Shown here: one piece after another, positions 57,879 to 64,000 of the stretch | Layout: each line of letters opens with the position of its first letter | Numbering within the stretch: position 1 is the stretch's first letter | Assembly: GCA_016184315.1 (NCBI GenBank) | Contig: JACPCU010000007.1 | Coordinates: forward strand, 1-64,000 | DNA from: Nitrososphaerota archaeon | Lineage (GTDB): Archaea > Thermoproteota > Nitrososphaeria > Nitrososphaerales > JACQRY01 | Length of the DNA: 64,000 nt | Reading direction: 5' to 3' | Translations under genes and position numbers: made by a program | The notes under the pieces: model-generated | What the model saw: only the letters and a program-made list of their open reading frames with translations | Databases searched by the model: none | Told to the model about the DNA's origin: nothing

Positions 57879-58871
57879 TTAGGTGGACACCTTCAGACTG
57901 CTCTTAACTGGCAGAATACCTGGAAGCTCCCACTCTTCCCACATTTCGTCCACCATTGATTGAACAAAGTCGGTTTCAGCATTTGTGAAGTGGGCGAATC
58001 TTCCTTGGTTCAACAGATACTCTTTGACAGGGATGCGGTTCTTTCGGGCGTCATAGTTGTAAGTCACAACTCCATTGGCAATCTCGTAGAGGGGGAAGAT
58101 CCCAGATTTGATTGCCAGCTCGCCCACTTCATGTGAGTATCGTGGATGATAGTCCCATCCTTTGGGGCAAGGATCTAGGCTATGAATAAAAGTCGGTCCT
58201 CCCGTTTCAAGGGCCTTGGTTACTTTGTTCATAAAGTCAAGTGGTGGAAATGTTGCGCAGGCGGTGGCTACATACTTGACGGTCGGATGACCTACTGCCA
58301 ACATTGCGGCGACATTCTTCTTCCACCGTTTCTGCATAACCCTGTGTTTTGTTCCCGTTGGAGTGAAAGTAGTCTGGGCGCCCCATGTTGTTAGACCTGT
58401 AGCTTGGATATCGGTGTTGGCTGCTGACTCATTGTCGTACAGTATGATCAAGAGATCATAGTCAGTTTGAAGAGCACCTGAAATTCCTGAGAGCCCCATA
58501 TCGCCGCCCCCGATGTCTCCGCAAAATGAGATCACATTGATCTTCTCATTTGTAATCTTACCCTTGCGCATCATCGCCCGCAAACCTGCAGCCATGCCGA
58601 CTGCCGAAGACCCTCCTGCGCCGAGCTGAGTATGCATCCAAGGAACCACCCAAGGAGTAGTCATGTAGCTGGTATTTGCCACATACATGCATCCTGTTGA
58701 CCCTGTAGCCACGGTTCGCGGTCCCGCGGCTTTGACGAATTGACGCATTACTAGTGCGGATTCACATCCCTGGCAGGTTCGGTGGCCTGAAGTGTAAAGC
58801 TCCTCACCAGGAACATCGTGTACTCCTTTGAACAGCTTCTTCTTGATCTGCTCTTCCGGAATGAATGACAT
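57879..58871 (-). CDS. porB: pyruvate/2-oxoacid:ferredoxin oxidoreductase beta subunit
   Basis: CQGCESALVMRQF, TPP motif GDIGGGDMGLSGISGALQTDYDLLIILYDNESAANTDIQ, TFIHSLDPCPKGW. Confidence 0.92.
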   Translation of the reverse strand: MSFIPEEQIKKKLFKGVHDVPGEELYTSGHRTCQGCESALVMRQFVKAAGPRTVATGSTGCMYVANTSYMTTPWVVPWMHTQLGAGGSSAVGMAAGLRAMMRKGKITNEKINVISFCGDIGGGDMGLSGISGALQTDYDLLIILYDNESAANTDIQATGLTTWGAQTTFTPTGTKHRVMQKRWKKNVAAMLAVGHPTVKYVATACATFPPLDFMNKVTKALETGGPTFIHSLDPCPKGWDYHPRYSHEVGELAIKSGIFPLYEIANGVVTYNYDARKNRIPVKEYLLNQGRFAHFTNAETDFVQSMVDEMWEEWELPGILPVKSSLKVST

Positions 58872-60092
58872 TTATTCTCGCACCCCCACCCATGTAACTC
58901 TTGCATCTGAAGGTTCCTTCGTTGCTCTAAGACTTTGTTCATACATCATGACAGCATCGTCAATGGAGATCTCTCTCCCTCCCAGTCCCGCTATGAAGTT
59001 CACGACCCTAGGATGCTCCTCCAAAGGATATAGACAGCTCCGCACCTCGTTGAAGACTACTCCCCCCAAATCAGGGGATCCATATGACAAATCCCTGTCA
59101 ACAACCCCAATGCCCTTGAATCTCGACAAGCAAGACCGCAGCTCCTCGGTGGGGAAAGGCCTGAACCATCGTAACCTGACGAATCCCACCTTCTTACCCT
59201 TTTCTCGCAGCCTTCTAACCGCCGATTTGGCCGGCATGGAGATGGTTCCTAAGCCCAAGAGGACTGCTTCAGCATCCTCGGTCATGTACTCTTCGAAGAA
59301 GGGTTGCTCATAGTTGGTTTTGAAAACCTCGTTGAACTCCTTGTAGGCCTGATAGATAATGCCTTTAGCTCTCTTAGTCGCTTCAAAATTCTGCCTCCGT
59401 ATCTCCATCAGCCAGTCTTCATTTACCTGTGGAGCTATGGAGATAGGGTTGTCCGGATGAAGCCTTCGACTACCCAAGTTATAGGGAGGTAAAAAACGCT
59501 TAGCCGCTTGAACAGTAGGAACCTTCACCATGTGTTGTGAGTGAGTCAGAAACGCCCCGTCAAGGGCAACAGCGCAGGGCATAGCTACCTTCGGGTCCTC
59601 GGCTACTCGATAAGCTATCAGAGTGGTGTCAAGGGCTTCCTGGGCTGTGGCAGCCCAGACCAGAAGCCAACCCAAATCCCTAACCGACAGAGCATCATTA
59701 TGCTCAACACCGAATGCCCCAGGATCGTCAAGGGCTCTGTTCCCAACCATGGCAACTACTGGAAGACGGTCGGTAGCTGTAACAACTATTGCTTCGAAAC
59801 CATACATCCATCCCGTCCCGCTGCTACCTGCGAACGCTCGTGCACCGACAGAAGCAGCGTGTTTGACGATCTCAAACTGTGAATGCTCACTATCTGCGAC
59901 GATGTATTCTGCGTCGAACTTACCGTCTGCAATAAGCTTGGAGATGTAGTCCATGACCTCGGTGTAAGGCCTTATCGGGTAAGCTGCTATCACATCCACA
60001 TCAGCAAGCCTAACTGCATGCGACACAGCTTGGCAGCCCGTCAACAGCTCTTCCTTCTCGTAGACAGATTCGAGAACTGCTTCTTTCGCCAT
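58872..60092 (-). CDS. porA: pyruvate/2-oxoacid:ferredoxin oxidoreductase alpha subunit
   Basis: DVIAAYPIRPYTEVMDYISK, SEHSQFEIVKHAASVGARAFAGSSGTGWMYGFE. Confidence 0.92.
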   Translation of the reverse strand: MAKEAVLESVYEKEELLTGCQAVSHAVRLADVDVIAAYPIRPYTEVMDYISKLIADGKFDAEYIVADSEHSQFEIVKHAASVGARAFAGSSGTGWMYGFEAIVVTATDRLPVVAMVGNRALDDPGAFGVEHNDALSVRDLGWLLVWAATAQEALDTTLIAYRVAEDPKVAMPCAVALDGAFLTHSQHMVKVPTVQAAKRFLPPYNLGSRRLHPDNPISIAPQVNEDWLMEIRRQNFEATKRAKGIIYQAYKEFNEVFKTNYEQPFFEEYMTEDAEAVLLGLGTISMPAKSAVRRLREKGKKVGFVRLRWFRPFPTEELRSCLSRFKGIGVVDRDLSYGSPDLGGVVFNEVRSCLYPLEEHPRVVNFIAGLGGREISIDDAVMMYEQSLRATKEPSDARVTWVGVRE

Positions 60093-61258
60093 TATTCTTT
60101 CACCTTTGGCGGAATCGGATTTTCAACAGTCTTCACCTCAAGACCTCTCCCAGTCACGACCTGATGTATGATCCGCTCTTGTCCCTTCTTCTCTTCAGCC
60201 CACTTAATGTAGCTCACAGGGTTTTCTTTGTAGGCCTTCCAAGGACTTGCGTCATTATCAAAGCGCAGTTCGTCCACCATGATGATGCATTCCTTGACAG
60301 GGCAGACTTCTGCGCATTTGCCACATCCTGTACAATACTCGTAGTGGACATCGTAGAGACCATCAGGCGTAGGATCAAAACACTCGTCAGGACATTCTAT
60401 CCAGCACAGTGTACATTTCACGCAGAGATCGAATCTGACCACAGGTCTCAGACTCTTGGTAGTTCCTCTCTTGAAATGCAGATTCCTCGACTGACCTCTT
60501 GGTCCAAGACTGAATCTTCTTTCGACGGCAGGCACTGCAATGCCTTCTTTAAACTCATGCCACTTGGGCAGTTCAGGGATCTGATGAGGCCAATCAATCC
60601 CTTCTTGAGGTGTTACTTCCTTGATGATGAGCGAGTTGTATGCATCTCTCACTGCTTGAACCCTGTTTGCTCCATATTTCTTTGCAACGTATTCCTCCAC
60701 TTGTTGGATGTGGATTATGTCAGGGTCTATGGCAGCTATCGCACCGAGGACTCTAACATCAGTCAAATCATCCTTGTAGACCCAAAGACCAGCAAAACTG
60801 GAGTCCCCCGGTAGAATCGCGATGTTATAGTTGAACGGCTGACGGGCGACGAATTTGAGGAGTTCTTCAGGCTTCTTCTTTGAAACCACTAGAAGAGTGC
60901 CGCCTTCCCTTACTTTTTCGTTTATCGGTCTGATTCCATGCCAGCCCCACGGTTCAACTCCTTTAACCATGGCGTCATCCAGCACGACAGAGACGTCGGC
61001 CTGACTGATGTCCATCTTAGCGCCACAAATTGCTTCCAGCTCTTCCTCTGAAACACTTGAGACGTATGCAAAATATTTGCAGGGTATGCCGTTTCGCTCC
61101 GGCGCGTCGCTGTATCGACCGTTGGAGAAACCTGTCTTCCCCCCTAAATGAGCTACGTAGACTATGTCGCCACCGATCCTCTTTGCAAGGTTCTTCTGGA
61201 ATATACCTCTGTAGTTGACCTCTATCCCCTTAATCAGAGGTTCCAAACTAGCAACCAT
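60092..61258 (-). CDS. 2-oxoacid:ferredoxin oxidoreductase gamma-delta fusion
   Basis: N-term PorG-like (RGIFQKNLAKRIGGDIVYVAHLGGKTGFSNGRYSDAPERNGIP); C-term 2x[4Fe-4S] CVKCTLCWIECPDECF, CTGCGKCAEVCPVKECI. Confidence 0.9.
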   Translation of the reverse strand: MVASLEPLIKGIEVNYRGIFQKNLAKRIGGDIVYVAHLGGKTGFSNGRYSDAPERNGIPCKYFAYVSSVSEEELEAICGAKMDISQADVSVVLDDAMVKGVEPWGWHGIRPINEKVREGGTLLVVSKKKPEELLKFVARQPFNYNIAILPGDSSFAGLWVYKDDLTDVRVLGAIAAIDPDIIHIQQVEEYVAKKYGANRVQAVRDAYNSLIIKEVTPQEGIDWPHQIPELPKWHEFKEGIAVPAVERRFSLGPRGQSRNLHFKRGTTKSLRPVVRFDLCVKCTLCWIECPDECFDPTPDGLYDVHYEYCTGCGKCAEVCPVKECIIMVDELRFDNDASPWKAYKENPVSYIKWAEEKKGQERIIHQVVTGRGLEVKTVENPIPPKVKE

Positions 61259-61369
61259 GTTTTCAATGAAGTGCCATCTTTTTAAGCCTTTCGAACCATC
61301 CCTCCTAGAGTAAGGATAAACTTCATAATATTAGAACATAGTAAAATCTATAAGCCTGAATTCCTAACT

Positions 61370-61867
61370 TTGGCAACAATGCCAAGAGTATTATCCTTAG
61401 CCAAGACCAAGTCGTCAGAACTACCGGACGAAGTGGACATCAGGATCCTGGACATCCTGAGGACTGATGGAAGAGCCACTTTAGCTAACGTGGGTAAACA
61501 GGTAGGTCTCTCGAAGCCGTCTGTGAAATATAGGGTGAATCGTCTCGCTAAGTTCGGCATCATCAAAGGTTTCTTCGCCTTGGTAGACTCACAAGCATAT
61601 GGAAGGGATCTATCGGTTATGCTTGATCTAACAGTCGAAGCGAAGCATATTGAAGAAATAGCTCAGAGGATCGCTGGGTTTGATGAGGTCACACGAACCT
61701 ATGAGTTATTTAACAGTCCTGAACTGCACGTTCATGCTCTCTTTTCCACTCAGAACGAGATGGAGAGATTCCTAAAAGAGAAACTCTACCCGGTTCCTTG
61801 GATCACAAGTATCAGAACTGGCATTATCATGAAGAGATACAAGTACGAGCCATCTCTGACTGTCTAA
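61370..61867 (+). CDS. Lrp/AsnC family transcriptional regulator
   Basis: ELPDEVDIRILDILRTDGRATLANVGKQVGLSKPSVKYRVNRLAKFGIIKGF. Confidence 0.9.
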   Translation: MATMPRVLSLAKTKSSELPDEVDIRILDILRTDGRATLANVGKQVGLSKPSVKYRVNRLAKFGIIKGFFALVDSQAYGRDLSVMLDLTVEAKHIEEIAQRIAGFDEVTRTYELFNSPELHVHALFSTQNEMERFLKEKLYPVPWITSIRTGIIMKRYKYEPSLTV

Positions 61868-61977
61868 GAAGTTGGGAATCGGTCTGACCCATCTGCCCAT
61901 GGTGAAGCGAAACCGAAGGTTTTGAGGTTGATATGGGAAAAGTTGATAAATCATAATTTTTTGCGCCTAATCCCCAG

Positions 61978-63228
61978 ATGAAATCGATAGCAGGCATATA
62001 CGAAAGTAGGCAGAAGGGCGGCCGTCGTTGGGTGTTTATTGTCGCAGCAATAGCATGTATGATGCTCGGCAGTCTATATCAGTATTCTTGGGCACTTTTT
62101 GTTTTGCCGATCAACGAGGAATTTAGATGGGGATTCCCAGCGATTCAGCTAACTTTTACGATCTACACATGGGTGGCGACGTGGGTGCAGCCTCTTGCCG
62201 GCTTGGTGGCTGACAGATACGGTCCCAGGCGTCTGAATATGATTGCTGGTGTTGTCGCAGGTATTGGTTGGATAGCATCAGCCTTCGCAGATTCGCCTTT
62301 GATGCTTTATTTCTCATATGGTCTCGGAAGCCTTGGCGTGGGCGTTTTTTACGCAACTTCTGTAAATACAGCAATTAAGTGGTTTCCGGATAGGAGGGGG
62401 TTAGCAACAGGCTTGGTAACCTTTGGCTTTGGATCCGGTGCTGCGGTGTTCAACCTTGTCATTTCGAACCTGATTCAGACAAGTGGCTATCGTACAGCCT
62501 TCTTGAATATGGGGATCGTAATGGTGATAGTTCTATCTGCAGGGGCCCTAATCCTGAACTATCCTCATGCAGACTGGAAGCCTACGAACTGGGCTGTCCC
62601 CAAGTTGTCTAACACAAAATTCAAGGAGACTCGACATCAGTTTTCCACCGTAGAGATGGTTAAGACATGGCAATGGTGGGTGCTCTACGTGTCCTTCGTA
62701 TTCGTGTCAAGTCTCGGCCTGATGATTTCAGCTCAGATGACCACTATGGGAAGAGCGTTGAATATTCCGGTGGGATTAATCACATTGGCTCTTGTAACAT
62801 TCCCGCTCGCCAACGGCTCAGGTAGGATCATCGGAGGAGCAGTTTCAGATAAGATTGGGAGAGAGAGCACGATGACCATCTACTTTGTGGCCTTCGGTAC
62901 CCTCTCATTCTTCATGGTCGTCTTCGCAGGTAACCCAATTCTCTTCGTGGTGTTGGTAACTTTGATTGGCTTAATGTGGGGCCCCATCTTCACTTTCTAT
63001 CCGGCGGTGATAGGGGATTACTATGGCCGGAAGAATTCGACCACCAATTACGGGTTGACCTATACCGCTAAGGCGTGGGGAGGGCTCTTAGCTGGTTACG
63101 TGGCGTCGTTACTGGTGTTGGTCTTTGGAGGCTATTCAATGCCGATAGTGGTTTCAGGAGTAATCAGCCTTGTGTCTGCAGCCCTGATATTCCCGAGATT
63201 CATGAAGGCTCCTAAGAACCGCATCTAG
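61978..63228 (+). CDS. MFS transporter (oxalate/formate antiporter-like)
   Basis: YQYSWALFVLPINEEFRWG, GLVADRYGPRRLNMIAG, 12 TM; SDKIGRESTMT. Confidence 0.85.
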   Translation: MKSIAGIYESRQKGGRRWVFIVAAIACMMLGSLYQYSWALFVLPINEEFRWGFPAIQLTFTIYTWVATWVQPLAGLVADRYGPRRLNMIAGVVAGIGWIASAFADSPLMLYFSYGLGSLGVGVFYATSVNTAIKWFPDRRGLATGLVTFGFGSGAAVFNLVISNLIQTSGYRTAFLNMGIVMVIVLSAGALILNYPHADWKPTNWAVPKLSNTKFKETRHQFSTVEMVKTWQWWVLYVSFVFVSSLGLMISAQMTTMGRALNIPVGLITLALVTFPLANGSGRIIGGAVSDKIGRESTMTIYFVAFGTLSFFMVVFAGNPILFVVLVTLIGLMWGPIFTFYPAVIGDYYGRKNSTTNYGLTYTAKAWGGLLAGYVASLLVLVFGGYSMPIVVSGVISLVSAALIFPRFMKAPKNRI

Positions 63229-63284
63229 CTCCAGATTCATGGAGCCAAAATCGCTATATTTTGTCCAAGCTACGCGAGTGTCCT

Positions 63285-64000
63285 ATGGCTGATTTTGATG
63301 CGATAGTTATAGGAGCGGGTCATAATGGCTTGGGACTGGCCTGCTATCTCGCGAAATCTGGACTCAAGGTTCTTGTCTGCGAAGCCCAGTCTAAGGTAGG
63401 CGGCTTCCTACACACTGAGGAAGTGATCCTAGGCTACAGGCATTCTATGCATGCGATAACTATGGGAACGTATCCGCCCATCTACCGAGACTTCGATTTG
63501 GCTCAATACGGGACAAGGCTGATCAGGCCTGAAGTGCAATTCGGCATGATCCTCGACAAAAAAGCATTGGTGGTACATAATGGGCAGCCGAAGACGACGT
63601 TCAAGTCGGTCGCTAAGTTTTCTCTCAGAGACGCAAAGAGGATGGAGCAGCTCCACAGAAGGTTTCACGCCACATGGATACGTGAGTATTACTCTCCGCC
63701 TATGCCGAGTAGAGAAAGAGGCCAAGGACTCAACTCTGAAGACAGACGCGAGTGGCAAAGGATCTGCTCCATGAGCCCCCGTGAAGTCATCGAGGAGTTT
63801 TTTGAAAGTGAGATGGTAAAGCTCTTTCTATGCGCGAGGTCTTTAGAGGAGGGTTCTGAGGGCTACTCTGCTGTTTCGCGAACAAAGGTCGATGTTTTCC
63901 GCGGTGCTGGAGACTATGTTTTCAAGATCCTTACTGACCCAGAATACTGTATTCCCGAAGGAGGCAGCAGGCGACTGGCAGAAGGTTTAGCAAGGATCGT
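63285..64000 (+). CDS. FAD-dependent phytoene desaturase-like oxidoreductase, truncated by window edge
   Basis: MADFDAIVIGAGHNGLGLACYLAKSGLKVLVCEAQSKVGGFLHTEE; PEGGSRRLAEGLARI; open to window end. Confidence 0.85.
   Translation, partial: MADFDAIVIGAGHNGLGLACYLAKSGLKVLVCEAQSKVGGFLHTEEVILGYRHSMHAITMGTYPPIYRDFDLAQYGTRLIRPEVQFGMILDKKALVVHNGQPKTTFKSVAKFSLRDAKRMEQLHRRFHATWIREYYSPPMPSRERGQGLNSEDRREWQRICSMSPREVIEEFFESEMVKLFLCARSLEEGSEGYSAVSRTKVDVFRGAGDYVFKILTDPEYCIPEGGSRRLAEGLARI

Noticed and set aside
1-64000. tRNA/rRNA genes and CRISPR arrays
   Set aside because: No T-loop GGTTCRANTCC context, rRNA signatures or regularly spaced direct repeats were noticed by eye; a tRNAscan/CRISPR-finder run would be decisive

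Overview
Archaeal chromosome segment (TFB, archaeosine TGT, Lsm, aIF1/SUI1, type II GAPDH, Por 2-oxoacid:ferredoxin oxidoreductase and Lrp regulators; probably TACK/Thermoproteota, lineage not proven). Most of the window is dense, ordinary coding sequence: a Dpp/Opp-type ABC transporter, a copper-homeostasis island, tRNA/RNA-processing genes, an EtfBA-FixCX electron-transfer cluster with a UbiA-type prenyltransferase, LarB/LarC/LarE nickel-pincer cofactor genes with malate dehydrogenase, PGK-GAPDH, PncB and PorGD-A-B. The most notable non-routine observations are: (1) the solute-binding protein at 9730-12546 appears circularly permuted, with the usual C-terminal SBP_5 segment at its N-terminus; (2) a ~90-bp near-perfect inverted repeat (21118-21206 / 29331-29429) flanks 8.1 kb, and each copy lies upstream of an outward-facing gene and carries a TATA-like box; (3) a 634-bp element with perfect 23-bp terminal inverted repeats (53148-53781) holds a transposase C-terminal remnant whose stop overlaps (ATGA) the start of a trypco2-like gene; (4) a recurrent 16-20 bp palindrome GTAGACACCATGGTGTCTAC occurs three times (48.3, 52.5, 55.9 kb), each just after a T-rich box, and looks like an undescribed operator; (5) a 58-aa YHS mini-gene missing from the ORF track and a 5'-truncated BNR/sortilin-like pseudogene next to a transposase. 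No tRNA, rRNA or CRISPR array was recognised. All family calls come from reading motifs, not from database searches.
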